Of a DNA stretch of 64,000 bases, positions 18,745 through 27,427 are shown piece after piece. Under the pieces are notes generated by a model. That model worked only from the letters and a program-made list of their open reading frames with translations. It was not told the origin of the DNA and ran no database searches. Position 1 is the stretch's first letter. Each line of letters opens with the position of its first letter. Origin of the DNA: Actinoplanes oblitus (GTDB lineage Bacteria; Actinomycetota; Actinomycetes; Mycobacteriales; Micromonosporaceae); the NCBI RefSeq assembly GCF_030252345.1, contig NZ_CP126980.1, positions 4,417,501 through 4,481,500 on the forward strand. Reading direction: 5' to 3'. The position numbers and the translations under genes are program-made.

Positions 18745-19931
18745 GCCGGGTCCTCCCATGTCACGGGTACCTCGTGGATGCCGTAGATGAAGGCGTCGTT
18801 CTTGTACGGCAGCCTGTCGGCAGGCGCGGCGAGCCGCAGTGTCGGAATGCGGCGGAAGAGGGTGTCGAAGACGATCTGCAGTTCCATGCGAGCCAGGTTC
18901 TGGCCGAGGCACTGGTGGATGCCGAATCCGAAGGCGACGTGGTTACGGGCGCCCCGGTCGAGTTTGATCTCGTCCGCCTCGTCGAAGGCCGACGGGTCGT
19001 GGTTGGCGGCGTTGCTCAGGGCCAGGACGGGGTCGCCGGCCCGGATGGTGACGCCGCCCATCTCCACGTCCTCGACGGCGACGCGGGAGTTGGCGAACTC
19101 GGCGATGGTGTAGACCCGCAGCAGCTCCTCGATCGCGGGCAGCGTACGCGCCGGGTCCTCGCGCAGCGCCACCAGTTCGTCCGGGCGCTCCAGCAGCGTC
19201 ACCACGCCAAGCGAGATCATGTTGGCGGTGGTCTCGTGGCCGGCGATCAGCAGCAGGAAGGCCAGCGACAGGACGTCCTCGGGATCGTTGCCCTGGGCGA
19301 GCTGACGGCCCAGCAGGTCGTCGGCCGGGTCGGCGGCCTTCTCGGCGATCAGCTCCTTGAGGTAGTCACGCAGTTCCTTGACCGCCTGCTGCCGTTCGTC
19401 GGCGGTGACGTTGCGGCTCAGCAGGGCCGAGCTGTGGCTCTGGAAGAAGTCGTGGTCACGGTAGGGCACACCGAGTTGCTCGCAGATGACCAGGGACGGC
19501 ACCGGCAGGGCGAGGGCCCGTACGAGGTCGGCGGGGCGCGGCCCGGCCAGCATGGCGTCGATGTGCTCGTCGACGATCTGCTGGACGCGCGGGCGCAGGC
19601 CGGCCATGCGCCGCACGGTGAACTCGCCGATCACGGCCTTGCGGGCGGGACCGTGCTCCGGCGGGTCCAGCTGGATCATCGATGGGCGCATGAGGCCGAA
19701 GGCGGGTTGCTCGCGGGTGAACCGGGGGAAGTTCGGATGCTGGCGGTCGGAGCTGAACCGCGGATCGGTGAGCATGGCGCGGATGTGTTCGAGTCGGCCC
19801 AGCGCCCAGGCGACCTGGCCACTGGGCAGGGTCACCTGGGAGATCCCGGATGCGGTGTCCCGGAGGCGGGTGTGCTCGTCCGGGGGCGCGTACGGGCAGC
19901 GGCGGGTGGTCTGCAAGACGGGAGCGGTCAC
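18741..19931 (-). CDS. Cytochrome P450 (CYP105-like class)
   Basis: 396 residues, complete. I-helix oxygen-binding motif AGHETT (230-235), ExxR in EELLR (269-272), and heme loop FGFGIHQCLGQNLA with Cys341 as the iron ligand. The mix of motifs and the ferredoxin partner fit the CYP105 clan, which oxidises macrolides, terpenes or xenobiotics. GTG at 19931 is supported by GGAGG. The TetR gene lies upstream on the same strand, 108 bp away, and an inverted repeat stands in the P450 promoter. No biosynthetic genes are near, so a xenobiotic or orphan role is plausible. Confidence 0.92.
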   Translation of the reverse strand: MTAPVLQTTRRCPYAPPDEHTRLRDTASGISQVTLPSGQVAWALGRLEHIRAMLTDPRFSSDRQHPNFPRFTREQPAFGLMRPSMIQLDPPEHGPARKAVIGEFTVRRMAGLRPRVQQIVDEHIDAMLAGPRPADLVRALALPVPSLVICEQLGVPYRDHDFFQSHSSALLSRNVTADERQQAVKELRDYLKELIAEKAADPADDLLGRQLAQGNDPEDVLSLAFLLLIAGHETTANMISLGVVTLLERPDELVALREDPARTLPAIEELLRVYTIAEFANSRVAVEDVEMGGVTIRAGDPVLALSNAANHDPSAFDEADEIKLDRGARNHVAFGFGIHQCLGQNLARMELQIVFDTLFRRIPTLRLAAPADRLPYKNDAFIYGIHEVPVTWEDPA

Positions 19932-19962
19932 CGAGGAACCTCCATCGGTCGCGATCGAATCT

Positions 19963-19985
19963 AAGCGGAATAAAACCGTCCGCTT
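19963..19985. promoter_or_regulatory. Operator AAGCGGA-N9-TCCGCTT
   Basis: Perfect 7-bp inverted repeat 32-54 bp upstream of the P450 start, in the expected promoter position. It is the best candidate site for the adjacent TetR protein. Confidence 0.55.
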
Positions 19986-20039
19986 CCCGCTGAGAATAGC
20001 TCTGAATCCGGACAATCGTCCAGAGTTGACAGTGAGCTC

Positions 20040-20678
20040 TCAGGAATCCAGGTGGAGGTCGGTGATACTGACCGGCTCGCCGGGAAGCACGCTCTGCCCG
20101 CCGGCGTGCAGGCCGTCGAGGATGAGCGTCAAGCAGCGGCGCATCAGCAGGTCGGACATCTCCGCGGACCGGCTCGGTGGCGGTTTGAGCAGCAGCGACA
20201 CCACCGCGAACACGTCACCGACGCCGACGTCGGACCGCATCGAGCCCTCGGTCTGGGCCCGCTCGACCAGGTGCTCGACCAGGTCGAGCACCGCGGCGCG
20301 GGTGTGCCGGAAGTCGGGCGCCTCTTTGAGGGCCTGCCGCGTGTGCTCGTCCATCATGGTCACGTGCGTGCTGAACCGTAGGTCGACGGCCCGGCGGACG
20401 ATCCGCGTGAGGGCGTCCCAGGCGGTCGGCTCCTCATCGATCGCGGCGCGGGCGTCGGCCAGGACGGCCGAGAGGCTCTCCAGGGCCACGGCGCGCAGCA
20501 GCGACCCCCGGTCGGGGAAGCGGCGATAGAGCGTGCCGACGCCGACCCCGGCCCGCCGGGCGATCTCGTCCATCGGCGCACCCGGGCCGATCTCGGCGAA
20601 CACGACCCGCGCCACGGACACGATGTGGTCGCGGTTGCGCTGGGCGTCGGCCCGCAGCCGGGTTGTTTCCGCCTTCAT
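20040..20678 (-). CDS. TetR-family regulator upstream of the P450
   Basis: 212 residues. N-terminal helix-turn-helix (ARVVFAEIGPGAPMDEIARR, VGVGTLYRRFPDRGSLLRAV), then a variable ligand domain ending LMRRCLTLILDGLHAGG, the common layout of this subgroup. GGGAGG is 5 bp before ATG at 20678. It is on the same strand as the P450 and probably represses the P450-ferredoxin pair through the AAGCGGA repeat. Confidence 0.87.
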   Translation of the reverse strand: MKAETTRLRADAQRNRDHIVSVARVVFAEIGPGAPMDEIARRAGVGVGTLYRRFPDRGSLLRAVALESLSAVLADARAAIDEEPTAWDALTRIVRRAVDLRFSTHVTMMDEHTRQALKEAPDFRHTRAAVLDLVEHLVERAQTEGSMRSDVGVGDVFAVVSLLLKPPPSRSAEMSDLLMRRCLTLILDGLHAGGQSVLPGEPVSITDLHLDS

Positions 20679-20972
20679 CGCATCCTCCCGCGTTCCCGGC
20701 AGAGTAGCCGGACGCGGTCGTGCCGGCCACCGGCTGCCGGTCCGGATCCACCGGCGTCCGGCCAGATCCGTGCCCATCTCGCCACCAGGGACGACAGCGT
20801 GCCGGGTCGACAGCACCCGCATCCCGGTCGTGCGCACGAAGCCGAGGCGGTCACCGCTCGTGTCGCTGGGCCGTGCTGCGTGTACGCGGATCTGGCCGGG
20901 CCGCGGTCGTACCAGTAGATAAGTAGCCGCAAGGAGTGAATCCGATGGTGGCGGCGGATCGATTCCAGCGTT
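20679..20972. other. 294-bp gap with no clear gene
   Basis: An AAGGAG followed by ATG at 20945 is present on the plus strand, but the frame runs antisense into the next gene and shows no protein-like composition. Nothing else is supported. Confidence 0.4.
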
Positions 20973-21485
20973 CTAGGTGTCGTATTCGCCGTTCCACGGC
21001 TCGTGGAACCCAAGTCTCTGCGGGTAGAGCTCGGCCCATGGCCCGCCATGGCCCTCGTCTGGGTAGTCGGTCGTCTCATCGATGAGGCCGAAGACGACGT
21101 TGTCGAAGCCGACCCGGAAGGTTCGAATGGCGATATTGCAGTTCGTGACCGCCTCAAGGCCGGCCAGCCAGTCCGACAGGACCTGCTCGGCCGACTCGAC
21201 TGCTGCGGGATGGTCGCCCCTGACTCCGGTGAACCGGAGATTCGAGCCAGTGTGGTGCCCGCTTTCATCGAAGAGATGAAGCACCGCGTGGATCCGCTGC
21301 TGGTTCCGCCAGTCGTGACCTGGCCTGACGCCTTCCTGGTAGGCGCCGGTGATGTCAGCGAAGAACTGTCCGCCCGCATGTCGCCCGATGCGGTCGGTAC
21401 GGTAGCCGGGCTCGTACTTGATCGGGATGACGTCTGGGAGCCGCACAGCGCGAATCGTAGCCAGCGCCGCCTGCCGTCCGCTCAT
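20973..21485 (-). CDS. Hypothetical protein
   Basis: 170 residues from ATG at 21485, not recognised. The sequence is soluble, rich in aromatic residues and His, with a predicted mixed alpha/beta plan (HAVLHLFDESGHHTGSNLRF, SDWLAGLEAVTNCNIAIRTF) and an acidic end. It follows the SnoaL-like gene by 56 bp on the same strand. Codon use is less GC-biased than in neighbours, which hints at acquired DNA. Confidence 0.55.
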   Translation of the reverse strand: MSGRQAALATIRAVRLPDVIPIKYEPGYRTDRIGRHAGGQFFADITGAYQEGVRPGHDWRNQQRIHAVLHLFDESGHHTGSNLRFTGVRGDHPAAVESAEQVLSDWLAGLEAVTNCNIAIRTFRVGFDNVVFGLIDETTDYPDEGHGGPWAELYPQRLGFHEPWNGEYDT

Positions 21486-21541
21486 GCCGATGTGAGTGCA
21501 CCCGATAATGGCGAGAATGCCGTTGATTTGGCATGCGGAAG

Positions 21542-21991
21542 TCAATCGGTTGATCGGGTCATCAGTCGCCCCATGAGGGTTTTCGCCCACGGGCGGTAGC
21601 GCGTATTCTGGAATGCTGTCACCAGCCAGTCGTCTCCGTCGTTGCGCAGAACTGTCGTGTTCGTCGATAGGCGCTTTCTGGACGGACGCTTCCGACTCTT
21701 CTGCCAGCGCATGATGATGCCGGCGCGTTGCACCACGATCGCCGTCTCGGCATCAGCGAATCGGACGTCACGGTCGACGACCGCAAGCCGTGAGCCTCGC
21801 ATGATCCCGTCGAACAGGGGTTGATGGCCCGCGGCGATCTCTGCCCGACCGGTCAGAACGGTGCCGTCGAACGCCACGTAGGTCGCCTCGACGTCGTGCA
21901 GGCGCGCGTAGCCGTCGGCATCACCCGCCGCCCAGCAAGCCTCGAGGTTGGTCAGAGTGTCCAAGACACGGGCATGGGCTGTAGTGGTCAT
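21542..21991 (-). CDS. SnoaL/NTF2-like protein (SgcJ/EcaC type)
   Basis: 149 residues with the cone-shaped NTF2 fold pattern: LEACWAAGDADGYARLHDVE, then YVAFDGTVLTGRAEIAAGH, and a C-terminal strand WLVTAFQNTRY. Members act as isomerases, cyclases or binding proteins; no catalytic role can be fixed here. AGGAGG precedes the ATG at 21991. It diverges from a MarR gene across a striking 44-bp palindrome and is its likely target. Confidence 0.78.
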   Translation of the reverse strand: MTTTAHARVLDTLTNLEACWAAGDADGYARLHDVEATYVAFDGTVLTGRAEIAAGHQPLFDGIMRGSRLAVVDRDVRFADAETAIVVQRAGIIMRWQKSRKRPSRKRLSTNTTVLRNDGDDWLVTAFQNTRYRPWAKTLMGRLMTRSTD

Positions 21992-22005
21992 CGCGCCCTC
22001 CTGGT

Positions 22006-22049
22006 TTACTTAGATCGAGCGTAGTAATTACTACGCCAAATCTAAGTAA
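22006..22049. promoter_or_regulatory. 44-bp nested dyad (operator)
   Basis: TTACTTAGAT (22006-22015) and ATCTAAGTAA (22040-22049) are perfect inverted arms. Between them, on exactly the same centre, lies the perfect 14-bp palindrome GTAGTAATTACTAC (22021-22034). The element fills most of the space between the SnoaL-like and MarR genes and touches the MarR start. Confidence 0.82.
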
Positions 22050-22519
22050 TGGTGGGTGGAGTGTCAACCGAAGGTCAGCACACTGGTCGCAACCTGGGCC
22101 GCGATCTCAGCGGAGCAGTCGTGTTGTTCCATCAGGCGGCAGCGGCGCGCGTAGGGCTGTCGGCAGGCGACCTCAAGACGCTCGAGTTGATCGCGGCCGA
22201 GGGCCCGTTCAGTGCCAGCGAGCTGGCCCGGCGTATCGGGCTTACCGCCGCTGGAGCCACGAGCGTCATCGCCCGGCTCGCCGCCGGTGGCTTCGTCGTA
22301 CGAGAGATCGATCCGCGCGATCGGCGGCGAGCGATCGTACGTGCGGCCGATGGCGAACGCCCGGAGCTGGCCGAGGCGTTCGCGCGACTCGGCCAGGCAC
22401 TCGGTGGCGTCATCGCCGAATACGACACGGCTGAACAGGCGGCAATATTGAGCTACCTATCCCGGATGATAGATGTTCTGCGCGAACAAACACTCCAGTT
22501 CGGTTCTGACGCTCGCTGA
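22049..22519 (+). CDS. MarR-family transcriptional regulator
   Basis: 156 residues. The winged helix is complete: AGDLKTLELIAAEGPFSASE, recognition helix LTAAGATSVIARLAAGGFVV, then DPRDRRRAIVR, the DxRxxR wing. The start is uncertain: ATG at 22049 sits at the edge of the palindrome and has no ribosome site; GTG at 22061 is the alternative. Either would allow autorepression through the dyad. Confidence 0.85.
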   Translation: MVGGVSTEGQHTGRNLGRDLSGAVVLFHQAAAARVGLSAGDLKTLELIAAEGPFSASELARRIGLTAAGATSVIARLAAGGFVVREIDPRDRRRAIVRAADGERPELAEAFARLGQALGGVIAEYDTAEQAAILSYLSRMIDVLREQTLQFGSDAR

Positions 22520-22850
22520 TTTTCATTGCCCATGCGACATGTACTTCAGCAGGCCTGATAAAGCCATTGATTGTGGCGTCGACAATTGATTCTCCGGCTC
22601 ATTTCGGCGCCTCTCAGCCGCGGCTGACCGACATCCTCATCTAATAGGTTTTGTCAGCCTGCGGGTCGAGGACAGGTGCAGGATGGCTCCGGTAGCGGCC
22701 GCCACTTGACAACGAAAAACATGGGATGTCTGCCGCGAAGCGGACGTACGCCGGCTGCCCATGGTGATCGGCTGGTGGAGGCTCGCCGGCAGACGCATCT
22801 CGGTGGGAGACGGTCCGTTTCAGTCGTGCAGGTCGGCCGATAGTGCCACG
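22520..22850. other. 330-bp AT-richer gap
   Basis: No gene supported. It has a TTGACA at 22706-22711 (plus strand) without a matching -10 box. Composition differs from the GC-rich core of the window. Confidence 0.45.
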
Positions 22851-23243
22851 ATGGCGTCGATGGCAGGCAAGTTGAGCTACGGCGCGGTGGGGCTGACGCG
22901 TCCGGGCGAAGAAGCCTGGTCCGGGCGGCCGAAGGGTTACCTCTGGCATGCTGCCACGACCGTCGTCGGTCATGGCCGGCTGTGTTGGGACGAGGCGGCT
23001 TCAGCGGTCATGGACTGGGAGGTGAAGACCCGCAGTGGGTTCGTGGTCGAGTCGCTGACGAATGGACTACGGGCGCGCGAGAACGCGGACTATCGCCTTA
23101 CCGCTCGTTTCGGCCCGTTCATCGTTCATGAGCCGGTGCGGGCTCGGTCACTGGTCGCGGTCAGGGGCCGTTGCCGGAGCGGCTGCGGTGGACGCAGCGG
23201 GACACCGCGTCCCGTATCCGCTGACCGAGAGACGTGGCAGTGA
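22851..23243 (+). pseudogene. DUF1990 protein, C-terminally truncated
   Basis: 130 residues. The N-terminal two thirds match DUF1990: LSYGAVGLTRPGEEAW, WDEAASAVMDWEVKTRSGF, ADYRLTARFGPFIVHEPVR. After residue about 105 the sequence turns Arg/Gly-rich and the expected C-terminal block (the AYGTLPGHPESGEE-type motif) is missing, replaced by DNA antisense to the DUF4304 gene. Probably a deletion relic, possibly still translated. Confidence 0.65.
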
Positions 23244-23835
23244 GGTCGGCGGTGGGAACTCCTGGTGGGTGACGTTCGCCCTTGATCGCGGGGACGGCGT
23301 GGTCCCGGATCGCGGTGATCAGGTCGGCGGCCGCGTCGTCGCTCGGGAAGCCTGCCCACACCGACCACCAGTGGTCGCAGCCATGGTGGCTGATGAGACC
23401 GAGGCGGGCGGTCCAAGCGGACGGCGACGCCGCGCTGACGTTGACGGTGAACCGCACGCCCATCCAGGTATTGCCCTGCGACTGCTGGAACTCGATTGTC
23501 CCGAGGTGCTTCGGAGCCTGCAGGGTGAACCGGCGCCCCGAGCCGGTGAAACCGAGCCGCCGCAGTTCCGGTACCACCGTTGTCCGCATCATCCGCAAGT
23601 AACCGTCCCGGGCTGACGGACCGGTCTCCTGGACGAAGCCCGCCTGAACGACGCCGGTCGCCTTGTCCACCTGGGCGCAGAACTCCCCGAGGTGAGTGCC
23701 CGGCTTACCCGTTACCGCCCGCCACACCTGCCCGCCGTCGGCCAGCGCTTTGACCCGGAACTCGCCGTCCAGCCCGTCCAGCCAGCTCTGGACGGCCGCC
23801 GCAGCCGCCTCCTCGGTGTCAATCACGTCAGGCAT
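23161..23835 (-). CDS. DUF4304-domain protein
   Basis: 224 residues. The central part (MMRTTVVPELRRLGFTGSGR to WMGVRFTVNVS) is the DUF4304 fold, seen in many single-domain bacterial proteins and often near immunity or toxin genes. An N-terminal extension of about 75 residues (EEAAAAAVQSWLDGLDGEF) is of unknown type. The start at 23835 follows GGGACGG weakly. The 3' end overlaps the truncated DUF1990 gene on the other strand by 83 bp. Function not known. Confidence 0.7.
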   Translation of the reverse strand: MPDVIDTEEAAAAAVQSWLDGLDGEFRVKALADGGQVWRAVTGKPGTHLGEFCAQVDKATGVVQAGFVQETGPSARDGYLRMMRTTVVPELRRLGFTGSGRRFTLQAPKHLGTIEFQQSQGNTWMGVRFTVNVSAASPSAWTARLGLISHHGCDHWWSVWAGFPSDDAAADLITAIRDHAVPAIKGERHPPGVPTADLTATSLGQRIRDAVSRCVHRSRSGNGP

Positions 23836-24059
23836 TGTGCCGTCCCACACCAACCGAAGGAATTCACGACGCGCTGCGCTCGACTGTCGCAGACAACGCG
23901 CGGCCGAGGGACGGGCCCGGCGTGTCCAACAGCGTGCTGGTGGTTTCTCGGACACGCTGGACGGCGTGACCGCCATCCCGCATCGGCGCCATCGACGTGG
24001 CGAACACCAGCGAGGGCCGGGTCGCCGGCGGTCGACCGAGATGAAGCCCTGCCGGCCCG
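23836..24059. other. Gap with a possible 39-codon ORF
   Basis: On the minus strand 23864-23983 encodes a 39-residue peptide (from MRDGGHAVQRVRE) with protein-like composition that could precede the DUF4304 gene, but it has no ribosome site and no known relatives come to mind. Treat as unproven. Confidence 0.25.
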
Positions 24060-24965
24060 GTGACCGCGCCGATGTCTGACCTCCCCGCCCGGGAAGAGGT
24101 GCCGCTCGAGGTGTTGCTGCGGTTGGCGAGGCGCGAGGTCGAAGACGACTACGGTGACTCGCCGAGACCGGCACTCGCGGCCCTGCACCTGCGGGCGACC
24201 CGGGAGGTCTTCGACCGCGCCGCCGTACTCGTCCGCGACAACGACAGCACGCAGCGGGAACTGGGTGTGCAGATCCTGCGGGAGCTCGGCGGTGAGCGGC
24301 CCGACGGACGCCGGCCCTTCCACGACGAGACGGTCGCACTGATGCGAGCCCGCCTTCGTGACGAGACCGATCCCGCCGTGGTGCGCTGGATCGTCTCCGC
24401 GCTCGGCTATCACCGATGCCACGAGGCGTTGCCACAGGTGGTGGCGCTCGCCGGCCACCCCGACGAACGGGTGCGGTTCCACGTGGCGGCCGCCCTGCCA
24501 AGCCTGGTCGACCTCGACCGGGTGGAGCCGGAGGCGGCCGGCGCGCTGATCCGGCTCTGCCACGACGAGGACGACGAAACCCGCTTCTACGCCCTGTACG
24601 CCGTGACCCGGGAGATCGCGGGCCTGGAGGTTCAGGCGGTCACCGAACTGACGGCGCAGCTCGCGGACGATCCGGACGAGCAGATCCGCGCGATGGCCGC
24701 CGCGCACCACGAGGCGATCCACGAGGTCCGTGAGCTGCTCACCGAGGCCTTCGAGCCCGGCGACACCACTGGCTCGTACGACCATCTGATCGGACCTGTG
24801 CTGGTCACACTCGCCTGTGCCGGTGACGCCGACGATGCCCCGCTGCGGCTGGATGACGAAATCCACCGTCACCTCGCTACGGCAGCGGACCGGCTCGACA
24901 CCTCGAGCCTCGCGGCCCGCCTCGTCACCTGGTGGGCCGACAAGGAACAGCGCAGATGGTCCTGA
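24060..24965 (+). CDS. HEAT-repeat protein
   Basis: 301 residues made of tandem two-helix HEAT units (LRDETDPAVVRWIVSALGYH, HPDERVRFHVAAALPSLVDL, DEDDETRFYALYAVTREIAG, DPDEQIRAMAAAHHEAIHE), each beginning with the DxDxxVR pattern. Such proteins are binding scaffolds; related single genes in actinomycetes often sit among immunity-like proteins. GTG at 24060 or ATG at 24072 could start it. No enzymatic residues are visible. Confidence 0.8.
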   Translation: MTAPMSDLPAREEVPLEVLLRLARREVEDDYGDSPRPALAALHLRATREVFDRAAVLVRDNDSTQRELGVQILRELGGERPDGRRPFHDETVALMRARLRDETDPAVVRWIVSALGYHRCHEALPQVVALAGHPDERVRFHVAAALPSLVDLDRVEPEAAGALIRLCHDEDDETRFYALYAVTREIAGLEVQAVTELTAQLADDPDEQIRAMAAAHHEAIHEVRELLTEAFEPGDTTGSYDHLIGPVLVTLACAGDADDAPLRLDDEIHRHLATAADRLDTSSLAARLVTWWADKEQRRWS

Positions 24966-25110
24966 ATCGGAGCGCTTCCCGTGACTATTGCCGCCGGACG
25001 TCACTACGGCCCGCCGCGGCGGGTGGCCGACCGTGGCGCAGGCCGGCCCATCGACGTCGGTACGTTCCACACCATGGACAGCATCGATGCGCCGTTAGCG
25101 TCTGCTCCAT

Positions 25111-25710
25111 ATGGTGGAGCGCATGCGGGATTATTTCCGGTGGATGGTGCTCGGTACCGTTGTGGCAATATCTGCGCTGACTGGCCACTGGATCTTGGGC
25201 GCCGGCGGCAAAGCGCGGTATGAGCCCAAGCCTCTCCCCACAAACGTCAGTGCGATCATGGCTTCGTATGGCTACAAGAAAAGCGGGGACAACTCGCAGA
25301 GTTATGCCGGCCGCATACTGGGCGCTGAGCATTACTTTTACTGTCCCACTGAACATGACTGCAACACGGCGGCCGGCAACGCCGCACATCCTCCCGTTGA
25401 CATCTACGGTGCCGCAGCTGTGGAGGTGGAAATCTGGTGGCCGCCCGCGCTTCCCGCCAAGGACAGCCCGCTGGCGGGCAAACGCCTTACCATCTGCACG
25501 TATACGCCGGAGGTGATCTCTTCGGCACGTATAACCAACGATGAGTGGGCCAAGAACATCGCCTCGCTGTCCCAGGCGGCGCGAAGTCTGGTCACCGAGA
25601 AAATGGCGGCGAGCCCGCAACGGCTGCCCGTGGCTCCGGGAGACGAACAAGCCATCCCCGTGAACGGGTGGCAGTGCCCGGTGCCCGCGAGGCGTTCCCT
25701 GACCTGGTGA
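25111..25710 (+). CDS. Membrane-anchored hypothetical protein
   Basis: 199 residues, not recognised. A single N-terminal helix (12-30, WMVLGTVVAISALTGHWILG) anchors an extracytoplasmic domain with two Cys (HYFYCPTEHDC) and a later pair (TICTYTP, WQCPVP) that may form disulfides. GC content is clearly lower than that of the flanking genes, suggesting transfer. ATG at 25123 behind GGAG is an alternative start. Confidence 0.65.
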   Translation: MVERMRDYFRWMVLGTVVAISALTGHWILGAGGKARYEPKPLPTNVSAIMASYGYKKSGDNSQSYAGRILGAEHYFYCPTEHDCNTAAGNAAHPPVDIYGAAAVEVEIWWPPALPAKDSPLAGKRLTICTYTPEVISSARITNDEWAKNIASLSQAARSLVTEKMAASPQRLPVAPGDEQAIPVNGWQCPVPARRSLTW

Positions 25711-25810
25711 CCTCGCTGTCGGGGTCGTTCCTGGGCTTCCTGTTCCTCCTCCTGGACGCTGCCTAGGCGTGCCGCCCGCGCACCGCCGGGCTGACGGGTC
25801 ACCACGCCGA

Positions 25811-25830
25811 CCCCCTGTTCGGTCAGGGGG
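25811..25830. terminator. Stem-loop CCCCCTG-N6-CAGGGGG
   Basis: Perfect 7-bp stem with a 6-base loop, 100 bp after the anchored hypothetical gene. No T-tract follows. A likely terminator. Confidence 0.5.
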
Positions 25831-25968
25831 ACGACTCCATGCGGTTGACGGCGACGTCGCCGGGCCGAGACGGGCGGGTGCTCCGCGCGTACGCGAAACG
25901 GGTTTTTGGTGGTGTGGGTCACTCCTCGGGTGGCAAAGGTCGGGCGGTGCGCTGCCGACCCTCACACC

Positions 25969-27393
25969 ATGGCAACACGCGGGGTCTGGTGGTTTCTCGG
26001 TGGCGCGCTGGTCGCTGTCGCCGCGTCGGTCGTCACCTACGACACGACGCTCGGCAACGTGCTGTACTTCGTCACCTACGCGGCCCTCTGCGCGGTGGCC
26101 TGGCGGGCCGTCGCCCGGACCCCGGCCGGCCCGCAGCGCCGGCTGTGGGCGCTGGTCGCGGTCGCCCAGACGCTGTGGCTGACCGGTGACGTCATCGAGA
26201 TCGTCTACTACTACCTGTCGAGTGTGCCGCCGGTCGGCGTGGCCGACGCGTGCTGGCTCGCCGGGTACCCGCTGCTGGCGGTGGCGCTGACCCGGATGGC
26301 GGCCCGCCGCGCGCCGGGCCGGATGCGGGCCGCGGTCCTCGACGGCATGACCCTGGCCGTCGCCGCCGGCCTGGCGAGCTGGCAGTTCCTGATCCAGCCG
26401 ATGCTCGGCGGCCCGTTCTCGCTGGCCCAGACCGTGGTGCCGGCGCTCTACCCGGTCGCCGACGTGGTGCTGCTGACCGCGGTGCTGTTCATCTCGCTGT
26501 CGCCCGGCGACCGTCGCGCGCCGACCCGGCTGCTGCTCGCGGCGGTGTCGCTGTACCTGTGCGTCGACGTGGCCTACAACGTGCTGCCGATGTTCCTCGA
26601 CTACGACCTGGTGGCCCGGATCGGGCCGCTGATCATGCTGGGCAACGCGCTGATGATCGCGGCCTGCCTGCACCCGGACCGGGCCGAGCTGACCCGCCCC
26701 GGCCAGCAGGTGAACGTGCTGCACCCGTCCCGGGTGCTCTTCCTCGGCCTGGCGTTCCTGACCGCGCCGACGCTGAGCGTGATGCGCTCCGGGCTGGACA
26801 GCAACACCATGGTGGCGCTGGGCGCGACCGCGCTGAGCACCGCGTTCGTGCTCAGCCGGTTCACCATCGCGGTGCGCGAGCAGGAGAAGGCGCAGGCGCA
26901 GATGGCGTACCAGGCCCGGCACGACCCGCTCACCGGGCTGGCCAACCGGGCGGTGCTCACCGCCGCGCTGGACCGGGGCACGCCGGGGCCGGTCGCGGTG
27001 CTCTACCTCGACCTGGACGGCTTCAAGGGGGTCAACGACAGCCACGGGCACGAGGCCGGTGACCTGGTGCTGACCACGGTGGCGCGGCGGCTGTCGGCGG
27101 CGGTGCGCGGCACCGACCTGGTGGTGCGGCTCGGCGGCGACGAGTTCGTGCTGCTCTGCCCGGGGCTGCCGGAGACCGAGGCGGTCGGGCTGGCGGAGCG
27201 GATCGTCGGGGACGTCGCCCAGCCGATCATGTTCCGGGGCACGGCCCTGGACGTCGGGGCCAGCGTGGGCATCGCGGCCTACGGGGCGGACGCGCCGGCC
27301 AACGACGGGGACATGCTGCGCACCGCCGACCACGCGATGTACGAGGCGAAGCGGCAGGGACGGGGGCGGTGGGTGTTGGCCGCGTCCGCATAG
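25969..27393 (+). CDS. Membrane-bound diguanylate cyclase (GGDEF)
   Basis: 474 residues. Residues 1-300 hold about nine transmembrane helices, an integral sensor domain. Residues about 315-474 form an intact GGDEF domain: RHDPLTGLANRAVL, DLDGFKGVNDSHGH, and GGDEF at 389-393. An RGTD at 380-383 is an inhibitory I-site (RxxD five residues before GGDEF), so product feedback is expected. It makes c-di-GMP from two GTP at the membrane. The sensor domain resembles that of the GGDEF-EAL protein at 30124 (shared LYPVADVVLL / LAYPIADIVLA and ADAxWLA patterns). Confidence 0.93.
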   Translation: MATRGVWWFLGGALVAVAASVVTYDTTLGNVLYFVTYAALCAVAWRAVARTPAGPQRRLWALVAVAQTLWLTGDVIEIVYYYLSSVPPVGVADACWLAGYPLLAVALTRMAARRAPGRMRAAVLDGMTLAVAAGLASWQFLIQPMLGGPFSLAQTVVPALYPVADVVLLTAVLFISLSPGDRRAPTRLLLAAVSLYLCVDVAYNVLPMFLDYDLVARIGPLIMLGNALMIAACLHPDRAELTRPGQQVNVLHPSRVLFLGLAFLTAPTLSVMRSGLDSNTMVALGATALSTAFVLSRFTIAVREQEKAQAQMAYQARHDPLTGLANRAVLTAALDRGTPGPVAVLYLDLDGFKGVNDSHGHEAGDLVLTTVARRLSAAVRGTDLVVRLGGDEFVLLCPGLPETEAVGLAERIVGDVAQPIMFRGTALDVGASVGIAAYGADAPANDGDMLRTADHAMYEAKRQGRGRWVLAASA

Positions 27394-27427
27394 ATCTCTA
27401 GGCTGACGGGTTCGTCGAGGAGTCTGG

